Made by a program: the position numbers and the translations under genes
Shown: positions 52,292 through 60,927 of the stretch, piece after piece
How positions within the stretch are numbered: the stretch's first letter is position 1
Layout of the letters: each line of letters begins with the position of its first letter
NCBI GenBank assembly: GCA_902800045.1
Contig: CADCCZ010000004.1
Location: 186,001 to 250,000 of the forward strand
Source: an uncultured Bacteroidia bacterium
Lineage (GTDB): Bacteria > Bacteroidota > Bacteroidia > Bacteroidales > ML635J-15
Length of the DNA: 64,000 nucleotides
Reading direction: 5' to 3'
Notes under the pieces: generated by a model
What the model was told of the DNA's origin: nothing
The model's input: the letters and a program-made list of their open reading frames with translations, nothing else
Databases searched by the model: none

Positions 52292-53563
52292 ATGAATATA
52301 TTGGTATTAGGTTCGGGAGGAAGAGAGCATGCAATAACATGGAAGATTGCATCGAGTCCGAGAGTTGAAAAGTTGTACGTTGCTCCAGGAAATGCAGGAA
52401 CTCGTGATATTGCCGAGAACGTAGCAATAAAAGCTGATGATTTTGACGCAGTTGCGGATTTTGTTCACAAGGCGAAAATAGACATGCTGGTTGTCGGTCC
52501 GGAGGATCCGCTAGTAAAGGGCATTGTGGATTATTTTTCAGAAAAGCCTGGATTTGAAAATCTTATGCTGGTTGGTCCCGACAAGCTCTCGGCCCAACTT
52601 GAGGGAAGCAAGGAGTTTGCAAAGATGTTCATGCAGAAGTACGGCATTCCAACAGCAAAATATTTGTCGGTAACTGCCGAGAATATTTCAGAAGGCGAGA
52701 AATTTCTCGAGTCGGTAAATCCTCCGTATGTACTTAAGGCCGATGGCCTTGCTGCAGGTAAGGGCGTGTTGATTCTCGACAACCTCGACGAAGCAAAGTG
52801 CGAATTGAAAAATATGCTTGGTGGAAAGTTCGGCAGCGCAGGCAATAAGGTGGTGCTCGAACAGTACCTCGATGGAATAGAGTGTTCGGTATTTGCTTTA
52901 ACGGATGGCAAGTCGTATGTGCTTCTGCCCGAAGCAAAAGACTATAAGCGGATAGGCGAAGGAAATACCGGTTTGAACACAGGCGGTATGGGTTCGGTTT
53001 CGCCAGTGCCGTTCTACGATAAGGATTTTGCAAAAAAGGTAGAAGACAGGATTGTTAAGCCGACCATTGATGGAATTCATTCGGAAGACATGAACTACCG
53101 TGGTTTTGTTTTCTTTGGACTTATGAATGTAAAAGGCGACCCGTATGTTATTGAATACAATGTACGTATGGGCGATCCCGAAACCGAATCGGTAATGCTT
53201 CGCATCAAATCGGACTTGGTAAAATTGCTCGAGGCTGCGGCAAGACGAGAGTTGTCGGGTAAGTCGGTCGAGTTTGACCGGCGCGCGGCAGCAACTGTGA
53301 TGATGGTTTCGGGTGGGTACCCCGAAGCTTACGAAAAGGGTAAGACGATAAGCGGACTCGGAAATGTGAAAGATAGTATTTGCTTCCATGCTGGCACGGC
53401 AGTTGCTGACGGAAATGTAGTTACATCGGGCGGCAGGGTTATTGCTGTAAGCAGTTATGGCAACACGATATTCGATGCTCTGAACGTTTCTTATTCGTCA
53501 ATCAAAAATATATCGTTCGACAAGTGCTATTATCGTACCGACCTTGGTTTCGACTTGAAATGA
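52292..53563 (+). CDS. purD: Phosphoribosylamine-glycine ligase (GAR synthetase)
   Basis: 423 residues, ATP-grasp enzyme of de novo purine synthesis. MNILVLGSGGREHAITWK start, VLKADGLAAGKGV (ATP site), GGMGSVSPVPF, and EYNVRMGDPETE (metal site). It lies 24 bp after the small lipoprotein and 8 bp before the membrane-protein gene, part of a recQ-to-purD transcription unit. Confidence 0.97.
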   Translation: MNILVLGSGGREHAITWKIASSPRVEKLYVAPGNAGTRDIAENVAIKADDFDAVADFVHKAKIDMLVVGPEDPLVKGIVDYFSEKPGFENLMLVGPDKLSAQLEGSKEFAKMFMQKYGIPTAKYLSVTAENISEGEKFLESVNPPYVLKADGLAAGKGVLILDNLDEAKCELKNMLGGKFGSAGNKVVLEQYLDGIECSVFALTDGKSYVLLPEAKDYKRIGEGNTGLNTGGMGSVSPVPFYDKDFAKKVEDRIVKPTIDGIHSEDMNYRGFVFFGLMNVKGDPYVIEYNVRMGDPETESVMLRIKSDLVKLLEAAARRELSGKSVEFDRRAAATVMMVSGGYPEAYEKGKTISGLGNVKDSICFHAGTAVADGNVVTSGGRVIAVSSYGNTIFDALNVSYSSIKNISFDKCYYRTDLGFDLK

Positions 53564-53571
53564 CTTTGTAG

Positions 53572-54567
53572 ATGCTGAAACTGATAAAATCAAATAATCC
53601 GTTCAACTACTTTCTGGCATTCTTGTTTATGCTCGGCTTATGGGCATACAAATTTGCAGTGATGCCTACTGCAGTCGACACGGGAGGTATGCATTCGTAT
53701 TTTTTCAGGTTTATATATGAGTCGTCGAAGTTCCAGTATATTTATACTGCTATAGCCTTCGCATTGACGTTCGCTTTTGCGTGCTACTTGTCGGTTTCTA
53801 ATTTCCGATTGCAGATAGTTGAATCGGGATACCAGTTGCCTACATTATTCTTTACAATGCTTGTCGGATGTCTCATAAATGCGCAGCGATTTATTCCAGA
53901 AATGTTTGCTACGTTATTTGTATCTCTGGCCATCTTGCGGATATTCTCGATGTACAACAAGTATGAGGATATTAGGAGCAGTCTTGATGTCGGACTTCTT
54001 TACGGGCTTTCGCTTCTATTTGCATATAAGTATATTGTACTTCTACCTGCAATAGTTATTGTGTTTATAATTGTTAAGCCCGTATCGTGGCGCGACTTGT
54101 TTTCTTTCTTCCTCTCTGCTACATTCGTTTGCGCTATAGCTTTTTGTTTAGTATGGCTCTATGGCGACCTCAACGAGATGCTACTGTCTGTAAAGAACGA
54201 GGTTTTAACACTTATATTTGCAGAGAAGTATAATTATCTCAATTATATTTTCTTCATTCCGGTCATTTTCTCGCTGTTTGTTTCTGTGTTGTCGATTTTT
54301 ATCCTTAGGGTTTTTCGTAAGGCTGCCGAAATGAAGTATTATCAGTCGATGCTTGTCCTTTTGGTATATTTTGGATTGTATGTTGGTTCACCGCTTTCGT
54401 CAAACGAATCGGTATGGCTTATGTATTTCCCTCTTTGCTATCTGCTTTCGAATATAGTGGTCAATGCTAGACGGAGAGTTGTTCGGGGACTGGTGTTTTA
54501 TGGACTTCTTTTGTGTTTGGTAGTGTCGCAGATATTGCAGATTATGTATTTTGATTCGATTTTTTAG
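53572..54567 (+). CDS. Multi-pass membrane protein (resembles DUF6427)
   Basis: 331 residues with about nine to ten membrane helices and short loops. It starts MLKLIKSNNPFNYFLAFLFML, and the central QRFIPEMFATLFVSLAILRI and C-terminal VWLMYFPLCYLLSNI fit the Bacteroidota DUF6427 family, often found beside purD. No enzymatic motif is visible. It sits between purD and a polyprenyl synthase in one transcription unit. Confidence 0.72.
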   Translation: MLKLIKSNNPFNYFLAFLFMLGLWAYKFAVMPTAVDTGGMHSYFFRFIYESSKFQYIYTAIAFALTFAFACYLSVSNFRLQIVESGYQLPTLFFTMLVGCLINAQRFIPEMFATLFVSLAILRIFSMYNKYEDIRSSLDVGLLYGLSLLFAYKYIVLLPAIVIVFIIVKPVSWRDLFSFFLSATFVCAIAFCLVWLYGDLNEMLLSVKNEVLTLIFAEKYNYLNYIFFIPVIFSLFVSVLSIFILRVFRKAAEMKYYQSMLVLLVYFGLYVGSPLSSNESVWLMYFPLCYLLSNIVVNARRRVVRGLVFYGLLLCLVVSQILQIMYFDSIF

Positions 54568-54591
54568 GATTTATACCTATTAGTTTTAATT

Positions 54592-55569
54592 ATGGAAACT
54601 CAGGAATATTATTGGGATTATTTCAAAAAGCATCTTTCCTCTTTTCTTGATGCGATGGAAACCGAACCTAAATTTTTGTACGAGCCTGTCAGATACGCAC
54701 TTTCGGCGGGTGGGAAGCGTATCCGTCCTGTGTTGTGCCTAATGTCGGCAGAGATGTTTGGTGCAAGTGCGGATAAGGCTATAGATGCAGCTCTTGGACT
54801 TGAGATTTTTCACAACTTCACATTGCTTCACGACGACATAATGGATAAGTCGGATATGCGTCGTGGACGTCCTACTGTGCATAAGAAGTGGACCGAGAAT
54901 ATAGCAATTCTTTCGGGAGACCTCATGTCGCTTGTGGCTTGTAGAAGCGCTGCAAAAACAGTTGTCAATAAGGAAAAAGTTCTTGAAACTTTTCTGCGTA
55001 CGGCCATAGAGATTTGCGAAGGTCAGCAGTACGATATGGATTTCGAGACCGAAACCAATGTCAGTGTCGATGAATATATGAAGATGATAAATCTGAAGAC
55101 GGCAGTACTGCTTGCCGGAAGCTTGAAGATAGGTGCGTTGATTGCAGCAGCAAGCGAATCGGATTGTGAAAACATATACCAGTATGGACGATATGCTGGG
55201 CTGGCATTCCAGTTGCAGGACGATTTGCTCGATACATACGGAAATGCTGCCGTATTCGGCAAACCAATAGGTGGCGACATTGCCGAAAACAAGAAGACTT
55301 TTTTGCTCATTAATGCAATAAACTTGGCTTCGGGTAGTACTAAAAAGGAATTGTTGGAATGGGTTTCGAAAGAAAACTTCGACCGTGACGAAAAGTACAA
55401 TTCGGTAAAAGCTATATACGATACCTTAAATATTAAAGACCTTACGATAAAAAAAATAGAGGAATGCTATAGCATTGCCGATTCGTATCTGCAAAAGGTG
55501 TCCTTGCCCGATTCGGAGAAAGCGGTGCTTCGCAATTATATGGACTCGATGAGGTCGAGAAACTATTAA
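54592..55569 (+). CDS. Polyprenyl diphosphate synthase
   Basis: 325 residues, trans-prenyltransferase. First Asp-rich motif LLHDDIMDKSDMRRG, second FQLQDDLLDTYG, and GGKRIRPVLCLM near the N-terminus (IPP site). The chain length cannot be read with certainty; it may make the menaquinone side chain or supply the GGGP synthase at 31877. It lies 24 bp after the membrane-protein gene. Confidence 0.94.
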   Translation: METQEYYWDYFKKHLSSFLDAMETEPKFLYEPVRYALSAGGKRIRPVLCLMSAEMFGASADKAIDAALGLEIFHNFTLLHDDIMDKSDMRRGRPTVHKKWTENIAILSGDLMSLVACRSAAKTVVNKEKVLETFLRTAIEICEGQQYDMDFETETNVSVDEYMKMINLKTAVLLAGSLKIGALIAAASESDCENIYQYGRYAGLAFQLQDDLLDTYGNAAVFGKPIGGDIAENKKTFLLINAINLASGSTKKELLEWVSKENFDRDEKYNSVKAIYDTLNIKDLTIKKIEECYSIADSYLQKVSLPDSEKAVLRNYMDSMRSRNY

Positions 55570-55632
55570 AAAGCTTAGAATCATTAACTTGCAAAGGAAA
55601 AACGAATAAGCGTTCAAAAGTTTATATTTTCC

Positions 55633-55663
55633 TTTGTTTCGAATATCCTAAATATTAATTTTG
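55633..55663 (+). promoter_or_regulatory. Consensus promoter of the MBOAT gene
   Basis: TTTG (55633-55636), 19 bases, TAATTTTG (55656-55663); the GTG start codon is 19 bases downstream. Confidence 0.85.
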
Positions 55664-55682
55664 CGCCCTCAAAAATTGGATT

Positions 55683-57341
55683 GTGATAGAATTTTTGCAA
55701 GGCATATTTTTGTACGATGAGAATTCGCCATTGATTTTCACGAAGATGTTCTTCTGGATATTCTTCGCAGTGGTTTTGTTCGGATATTCGTTCATCTGCA
55801 ACCGACCTAAACTCAGGGCGTTGTATTTGTTCCTTGCAAGCTTGTTTTTCTACTACAAGTCGAGCGGATTCTTCTTTATCCTACTGATAGTTAACATTAT
55901 ACTGAACTATTTCATTGGTAATGCAATCCATAGGTCCGAAAAGGAGGGAAAACGGAAAACATATTTAGTTCTCAGCGTTTTCATAAACCTTTTCATACTT
56001 TCGTACTTCAAATATACATTTTTCTTCGTCGATGCCTTCAATTCGATGTTCGGCACGCACCTGGTGGCGACAAACTACCTTGCGGGACTGTCGAATATGC
56101 TGGTTGGTACGCAGTTCAACCTGTCGGAAATATTCCTGCCGGTTGGAATTTCGTTCTACACCTTCCAGACAATGTCCTACACCATAGATATTTACCGTCG
56201 TAAACTCGAGCCAGTTAAGAGCATAATCGACTTTGGATTCTATGTGTCGTTTTTCCCGCAGTTGGTTGCCGGACCTATTGTCCGTGCGTCGGAGTTTGTG
56301 CCGCAGATATACCAAAAATACTCGCTCACGCGCTACGAGTTTGGCTCGGCTGTGTTTATGATACTCAAGGGTTTGGTAAAGAAGATTATGATTGGCGACT
56401 ATATTGCCGTCAACTTTATCGACCGCGTGTTCACAAACCCCGACATGTACACTGGCTTCGAGTCGCTGATGGCGATGTTCGGCTATTCGTTGCAGCTGTA
56501 CTGCGACTTTTCGGGCTATACCGACATTGCCATAGGTGTTGCCTTGCTGATGGGCTTCCGCCTGAGCAAGAACTTCAACTCGCCGTACAAGTCGAAAAAC
56601 TGTTCCGAATTCTGGACGCGCTGGCACATTTCGCTGTCGTCTTGGCTCAAGGACTACCTCTATATTCCGCTTGGCGGAAACCGCAAGGCAACAATCGGAA
56701 CCTATCTGAATTTCGGCTTCATTCTGCTGGTTATCATGCTGATGGCATCGAGTTGGATAGTGACCGTTGCAATATTGGCATTTGCGCTCGTGCTGTTCCT
56801 GCTCATAAGGTTTGTGCCTTCGGTGGCAGACGGCATCAAGTCGAATATTAACCGACTGATAACCATGCTTCTCGGTGGTATGTGGCACGGCTCAAGCTGG
56901 AATTTCCTCGTGTGGGGCGGACTTAACGGCGTGGGCTTGATTTTCGACAAGTACTGGCAGAAAATCAGTCCGTTTGCAAAGTTCAATGGAGGATTTATAA
57001 ATTTTGTTAGGGTGCTCAACACCTTCCTTTTCATAACTGTAACATGGGTGTTCTTCCGCTCGCAGGATTTTGACACAGCCATTGCCATGTTTAAGAATGT
57101 TTTCACCAATTTCCATTTCGAGTATGTCCCAGCAGTGATTGCCGCCTACTACAAGGTGTTCCTGCTCATGGCGTTTGGCTATCTGACGCATTGGTTCAGC
57201 GGAAGGTTGAAGGACAAGTGGCGCGACAAGTTCATCGATATGCCACATTGGGTTCATGCTATAGTGGTTCTGCTTGTAGTATTTGTGGTATATCAGTCGA
57301 TTTGCTCCGACATGCAGGCGTTCATTTATTTCCAGTTCTAG
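55683..57341 (+). CDS. MBOAT-family O-acyltransferase (AlgI/DltB-like)
   Basis: 552 residues beginning with GTG at 55683; the consensus promoter just upstream leaves no room for another start. It has about 11 membrane helices and MBOAT signatures: FPQLVAGPIVRASEF, FWTRWHISLSSWLKDYLYIPLGG (His315) and MWHGSSWNFLVWGG (His402, the likely catalytic His). It moves an acyl group across the inner membrane to an extracytoplasmic glycan. The SGNH partners usually next to it are at 24399-27196. Confidence 0.93.
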   Translation: MIEFLQGIFLYDENSPLIFTKMFFWIFFAVVLFGYSFICNRPKLRALYLFLASLFFYYKSSGFFFILLIVNIILNYFIGNAIHRSEKEGKRKTYLVLSVFINLFILSYFKYTFFFVDAFNSMFGTHLVATNYLAGLSNMLVGTQFNLSEIFLPVGISFYTFQTMSYTIDIYRRKLEPVKSIIDFGFYVSFFPQLVAGPIVRASEFVPQIYQKYSLTRYEFGSAVFMILKGLVKKIMIGDYIAVNFIDRVFTNPDMYTGFESLMAMFGYSLQLYCDFSGYTDIAIGVALLMGFRLSKNFNSPYKSKNCSEFWTRWHISLSSWLKDYLYIPLGGNRKATIGTYLNFGFILLVIMLMASSWIVTVAILAFALVLFLLIRFVPSVADGIKSNINRLITMLLGGMWHGSSWNFLVWGGLNGVGLIFDKYWQKISPFAKFNGGFINFVRVLNTFLFITVTWVFFRSQDFDTAIAMFKNVFTNFHFEYVPAVIAAYYKVFLLMAFGYLTHWFSGRLKDKWRDKFIDMPHWVHAIVVLLVVFVVYQSICSDMQAFIYFQF

Positions 57342-57345
57342 GGCC

Positions 57346-57447
57346 AACAGGCTGACAGGCTAAAAGGCTAACTGTCGAGCAGAAGACCTGTCCAACAGAA
57401 GACCAGTCAGTCTGTTAGACTGCAAGACTGTGAGCCTGTTAGACTGC
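57346..57447. repeat. Cluster of short direct repeats (GTTAGACTGC and relatives)
   Basis: CTGTTAGACTGC occurs at 57412-57423 and again at 57436-57447; AGAAGACC at 57381-57388 and 57397-57404; AGGCTxA three times near 57350-57370. It fills the space between the convergent MBOAT and map genes. It may fold and terminate both. Confidence 0.75.
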
Positions 57448-57451
57448 TAGC

Positions 57452-58288
57452 CTAATAAGTCAAAATTTCGTTTCCCGTTTCAGTAATCAGAATCTGGTGT
57501 TCCCATTGAGCCGAAGGCTTGAGGTCCTTGGTTACGACGGTCCAGTCGTTATCTTCGATAAAGATTTCCTTCTTGCCCATGTTTATCATCGGTTCGATGG
57601 TGAATGTCATGCCGGGGATGATAAGTTCTTCGGTACCGCGCTTGCCGTAGTGCAGAACCTCGGGCGGTTCGTGGAATTTTACACCGCAACCGTGTCCGCA
57701 AAGTTCGCGCACAACAGAATAGCCATTCTTTTCGGCGTGTTCCTGGATTGCTGCACCAACATCGCCCATGCGAGCCCATGGTTGAGCAGTGGCGATACCT
57801 ATTTCGAGGCATTCTTTTGTGACTTTGACAAGTCGTTTGCATTCTTCGCTAACCTCGCCAATCATGAACATTCGTGATGCATCGGAGAAATAGCGGTTGT
57901 AAATTGTTGAAACATCAACATTTACGATGTCGCCATTGCGGAGGAATTCCTTCTTGCTCGGGATGCCGTGGCAAACGATTTCGTTGCGTGACACGCAGCA
58001 GCTCTTGGGGTAGCCCTCGTAGTGAAGCGGGGCGGGAATTGCACCGTGTGAAGTGGTGAATTCGTAAACCATGTCGTCAATGTCCTGAGTGGTAATGCCC
58101 TCACGAATATTTTCTGAAATGTAATCGAGCAGTGCGGTGTTTATCTTTGCGCTTTCGCGTATGCCAGCAATCTGTTCTTCGCTACGAATTATTCTCAGGG
58201 GCGGAATCTTGTATCCCTTGGCACGGTATTCCTTTATTTTGTTCCGCAGTTCTATCGGTAGAAGCGGTGCGTATTCCTTCTTTGACAT
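57452..58288 (-). CDS. map: Type I methionine aminopeptidase
   Basis: 278 residues from the ATG at 58288 (frame opens at 58342). Removes the initiator Met. Metal ligands D125, D136, H199, E232, E263 and substrate His107 in CHGIP are all present. A roughly 30-residue N-terminal extension (PLLPIELRNKIKEYRAKGYKI) precedes the catalytic domain. No zinc-finger Cys motif is seen in it. Confidence 0.95.
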   Translation of the reverse strand: MSKKEYAPLLPIELRNKIKEYRAKGYKIPPLRIIRSEEQIAGIRESAKINTALLDYISENIREGITTQDIDDMVYEFTTSHGAIPAPLHYEGYPKSCCVSRNEIVCHGIPSKKEFLRNGDIVNVDVSTIYNRYFSDASRMFMIGEVSEECKRLVKVTKECLEIGIATAQPWARMGDVGAAIQEHAEKNGYSVVRELCGHGCGVKFHEPPEVLHYGKRGTEELIIPGMTFTIEPMINMGKKEIFIEDNDWTVVTKDLKPSAQWEHQILITETGNEILTY

Positions 58289-58346
58289 CGTTTTTGAAAT
58301 TTTCTGCAAAAATAAATAATATTTGCGATTTACGCTCTTCATTGTT

Positions 58347-58422
58347 ATGCTGAATTTATTTCAGCATCCGTTGTTGATCCTGAAACAAGCTTAGGATAAC
58401 CGGTGCTGAAACAAGCTTAGGA
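58347..58422. repeat. REP-like hairpin and 17-bp direct repeat
   Basis: ATGCTGAA and TTCAGCAT form an 8-bp stem (58347-58367). CTGAAACAAGCTTAGGA occurs twice, at 58380-58396 and 58406-58422, related to the dispersed REP core CCTGAACTTGTTTCAGG. Confidence 0.75.
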
Positions 58423-58584
58423 AGACTATTCGGGATGACATCTTCGGTTCCCTAAGTATCAGATTTCTTAATATTATATATTATATAGGTGTGCAATCCA
58501 TGCATTTTAATTTGTTGCAGAGTGTTTTTTGTGTGTTTGATAATTTTTTTTGCCATAAATAATATGTGTAAAAAATTATTTTTG

Positions 58585-58610
58585 TAATTTTGTACCTCAA
58601 TTCTAGAATT
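58585..58610 (+). promoter_or_regulatory. yebC promoter box and adjacent palindrome
   Basis: TAATTTTG (58585-58592) and the perfect palindrome AATTCTAGAATT (58599-58610) at the likely start of the mRNA. The palindrome is placed where a repressor would block transcription; no regulator is known here. Confidence 0.5.
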
Positions 58611-58637
58611 AGAAGTTTAACATAAATATATATTTAT

Positions 58638-59387
58638 ATGTCAGGACATAATAAATGGTCAACGATTAAGAGAAAGAAGGGCGCATTGGACGCTAAGAGA
58701 TCGAAAATCTTCTCAAAGTTAGCAAAGGAAATAACAATAGCAGTAAAGGAAGGTGGAGGAACCGACCCCAACTATAACGCAAAATTGAGGCTTGCAGTCC
58801 AGAATGCAAAGGGTGTTAACATGCCTAAGGACAATATCGAAAGAGCTATCAAGAAAGGTGACCAGGACGGTGCAAACTTCATGGAAATCACTTTCGAAGG
58901 ATACGCAGCTCATGGTATCGCTCTTTTCGTTGAATGCTTGTCGGACAACAACAACAGAACCGTTTCTTCGGTACGCGCTGCTTTCAACAAGTTCAACGGT
59001 ACTCTCGGAACCAACGGTTCTTTGAGCTTCCTTTTCGAACGCAAGGGCGTTTTCGAAATTCCAATGTCTGATTCTATCAGCATGGACGATTTCGAACTCG
59101 AAATTATTGACGCTGGTGCAGAAGACATCGAAATGGATGAAGAAACCATTACCGTAACTTGCTCGTTCGAAGATTTCGGCAACGTAAACAAGAAGTTGGA
59201 AGAAATGAATATTGTTCCTACTTGCGCCGAACTCAGAAGAATCCCGAACGACACCAAGGTTATTTCTCCCGATGATGCAAAGGGCGTTTTGAAGCTCATA
59301 GACGTTCTCGAAGACGACGACGATGTTGTAAACGTATTCCACAATATGGAAATGACAGACGAAATCGTCGCTGCAATGGAAGAATAG
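58638..59387 (+). CDS. yebC: YebC/PmpR-family protein (DUF28)
   Basis: 249 residues, starting MSGHNKWSTIKRKKGALDAK, the family signature, with GVNMPKDNIERAIKKG and HGIALFVECLSDNNNRT. YebC proteins have been described as transcription regulators and, for some members, as factors that relieve ribosome stalling at proline runs. Length is normal. It is followed by its own terminator. Confidence 0.96.
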   Translation: MSGHNKWSTIKRKKGALDAKRSKIFSKLAKEITIAVKEGGGTDPNYNAKLRLAVQNAKGVNMPKDNIERAIKKGDQDGANFMEITFEGYAAHGIALFVECLSDNNNRTVSSVRAAFNKFNGTLGTNGSLSFLFERKGVFEIPMSDSISMDDFELEIIDAGAEDIEMDEETITVTCSFEDFGNVNKKLEEMNIVPTCAELRRIPNDTKVISPDDAKGVLKLIDVLEDDDDVVNVFHNMEMTDEIVAAMEE

Positions 59388-59410
59388 GATATTATTTCTT
59401 TAAAATAGAG

Positions 59411-59442
59411 AGGTCGGAAAACAAATTTCCGACCTTTTTTTT
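59411..59442 (+). terminator. Terminator of yebC
   Basis: AGGTCGGAAA-ACAAA-TTTCCGACCT, a perfect 10-bp stem, then a T run. Confidence 0.9.
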
Positions 59443-59450
59443 GTGTAAAT

Positions 59451-59480
59451 TGTAGAGACGCGCCATGGCACGTCTCTACA
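59451..59480. repeat. 30-bp near-perfect palindrome (REP/MITE-like)
   Basis: TGTAGAGACG and CGTCTCTACA flank GCCATGGC; 14 of 15 base pairs match. It belongs to a style of dispersed palindrome seen in several phyla. A fragment, ACGCGCCTCTACAA, occurs at 62763-62776. Confidence 0.8.
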
Positions 59481-59631
59481 GATTACACACATGTTTAATT
59501 CATCGCAACACATTGCAAATCGGTGCATAGTATAATGTATAATTATTGTTAAATAATTCGTTGATTTACAGGTGTTTGAATGGGTTGATGTTCCAAAATT
59601 CAATATTTTTTCAAAAAAAGTGAAAAAACAT

Positions 59632-59662
59632 TTTGTCATGTGGGAAAAATGCACTTATTTTG
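59632..59662 (+). promoter_or_regulatory. Promoter of tRNA-Glu
   Basis: TTTG (59632-59635), 19 bases, TTATTTTG (59655-59662), then CAGTCC. The second base of the -7 box departs from consensus (T for A), but flanks match the rplU promoter. Confidence 0.8.
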
Positions 59663-59686
59663 CAGTCCCAAAACGATGGGAATTTT

Positions 59687-59758
59687 GGTCCGATCGTCTA
59701 ATGGTTAGGACGTCAGATTTTCATTCTGGTAATCGGGGTTCGATTCCCCGCCGGACTG
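59687..59758 (+). tRNA. tRNA-Glu (anticodon TTC)
   Basis: 72 nt. Acceptor GGTCCGA/CCGGACT, a D-arm with GGTTAGGA, anticodon stem TCAGA/TCTGG around loop TTTTCAT (anticodon TTC), T-arm CGGGG-TTCGATT-CCCCG. The acceptor has an A7-C66 mismatch and a G1-U72 wobble. CCA is not encoded. It is a lone tRNA between its own promoter and terminator. Confidence 0.95.
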
Positions 59759-59759
59759 C

Positions 59760-59791
59760 AAAAAGCCACTGAAATTCGGTGGCTTTTTTGT
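59760..59791 (+). terminator. Terminator of tRNA-Glu
   Basis: AAAAGCCAC and GTGGCTTTT pair around a 9-base loop, followed by a T run, directly after the tRNA. Confidence 0.87.
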
Positions 59792-59851
59792 TTGATATGT
59801 TGATATGACATGTAGGATTGCTATAAAACTTGCCGAATTTGCAAAAGTAAA

Positions 59852-59882
59852 CTTGCAATCCCGTCAATTTTGCTTATATTTG
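59852..59882 (+). promoter_or_regulatory. Promoter of the M23/LysM peptidase gene
   Basis: CTTG (59852-59855), 19 bases, TATATTTG (59875-59882). The ATG at 59887 is only four bases further, so the transcript is predicted to be leaderless. Confidence 0.72.
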
Positions 59883-59886
59883 CGAC

Positions 59887-60798
59887 ATGAATAAATGTTT
59901 GTTTTTGTTTTTATTGTTTCTATCCGCCGAAGTCTTCGCACAAGGCGTGGCTAAGGTTTCGGTGGATACTTTATCCACTTCAGACAAATATGTCAAGATA
60001 GTAATATTCAGCGACAGAACGTGGGATTCGTTGGTACTGCCCAAGCCTAAGCATGTCAATTCCGAGATGTACGACATCGACTGGATTACTACCGATCACA
60101 ATGCACATAGGAATTTCGACATTACAACTCTTCCCGATACCATAGTGTTGCCGCTCATCGAAGATTCGACCGACTTTTGCATGCCTCGCATAGGTTTTGT
60201 GTTCTCGAAGTACGGCTGGCGTCATGGACGTGCTCATACCGGTAGCGACATACCTTTAAATATAGGTGATCCCGTTTATTCGGCATTCGAAGGAAAAGTT
60301 AGATACACTGGTTATTGCGGTGGTTATGGAAACTTGGTCGTCGTGCGCCACGCCAACGGACTCGAAACCTACTACGGACACCTGTCGAAGATTCTAGTTC
60401 GCGAAAACGAGCCGGTTGATGTTGGCGAGGTTATTGGTCTGGGCGGAAGCACAGGCCGTAGCACTGGTCCGCACCTGCATTTCGAGACTAGATACAAGGG
60501 CTTCCCGTTCGACCCGGAGACCATTGTAAACTGGAAGGACACAACCTTGCGTTGCGATACACTCGTGCTACCGCGCAACAAGCTTAACTCGACTTCGAGG
60601 TATTCGTCGTCTTCGTCGTCATCGTCTGCAAATACGGTCGAGACTGGCGATGGTACATATCATATCATCCGTCAGGGCGACACTTTGAGCGCTCTTGCTC
60701 GTAAATATGGTACCTCGGTAAGCAAAATTTGTTCGCTCAACAATAACCTTACACCAAATACCGTGCTCCAACTGGGACGTAAAGTGCGTGTAAGATAA
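59887..60798 (+). CDS. M23 metallopeptidase with C-terminal LysM domain
   Basis: 303 residues: a signal peptide (to EVFAQ), an M23 (LytM) domain with complete Zn ligands H117-x3-D121 and H196-x-H198 (HTGSD, HLHFE), a serine-rich linker (about 240-248), and one LysM domain (about 258-302, YHIIRQGDTLSALARKYGTS). It would cleave peptidoglycan cross-bridges or activate amidases in the periplasm, held to the wall by LysM. Confidence 0.94.
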   Translation: MNKCLFLFLLFLSAEVFAQGVAKVSVDTLSTSDKYVKIVIFSDRTWDSLVLPKPKHVNSEMYDIDWITTDHNAHRNFDITTLPDTIVLPLIEDSTDFCMPRIGFVFSKYGWRHGRAHTGSDIPLNIGDPVYSAFEGKVRYTGYCGGYGNLVVVRHANGLETYYGHLSKILVRENEPVDVGEVIGLGGSTGRSTGPHLHFETRYKGFPFDPETIVNWKDTTLRCDTLVLPRNKLNSTSRYSSSSSSSSANTVETGDGTYHIIRQGDTLSALARKYGTSVSKICSLNNNLTPNTVLQLGRKVRVR

Positions 60799-60855
60799 CG
60801 AGTTACAATGATTATTGTCGCAAAAGAAAAATCTTGGAATATTTTTGAACAGAAT

Positions 60856-60886
60856 TTTGTGGAATAAAAAAAAAGTAGTACCTTTG
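60856..60886 (+). promoter_or_regulatory. Consensus promoter of rpmE
   Basis: TTTG (60856-60859), 19 bases, TACCTTTG (60879-60886), then CCGTCC; the spacer begins TGGAATAAAA like the rpmH promoter. Confidence 0.88.
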
Positions 60887-60927
60887 CCGTCCAAAAATTA
60901 GTAAGAATAATTTAAAAGTTAAATACA

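Larger units (their letters stand above)
58289..58637. other. 349-bp intergenic region between map and yebC
   Basis: No ORF. It holds REP-like repeats (58347-58422), an AT-rich run and the yebC promoter with TAATTTTG (58585-58592), followed by the 12-bp palindrome AATTCTAGAATT (58599-58610) at the predicted transcription start. Confidence 0.7.

Noticed and set aside
55965-56888. Open frame of 307 codons antisense to the MBOAT gene
   Set aside because: The translated product is His/Arg/Gln-rich and patternless; the MBOAT frame has all family motifs.
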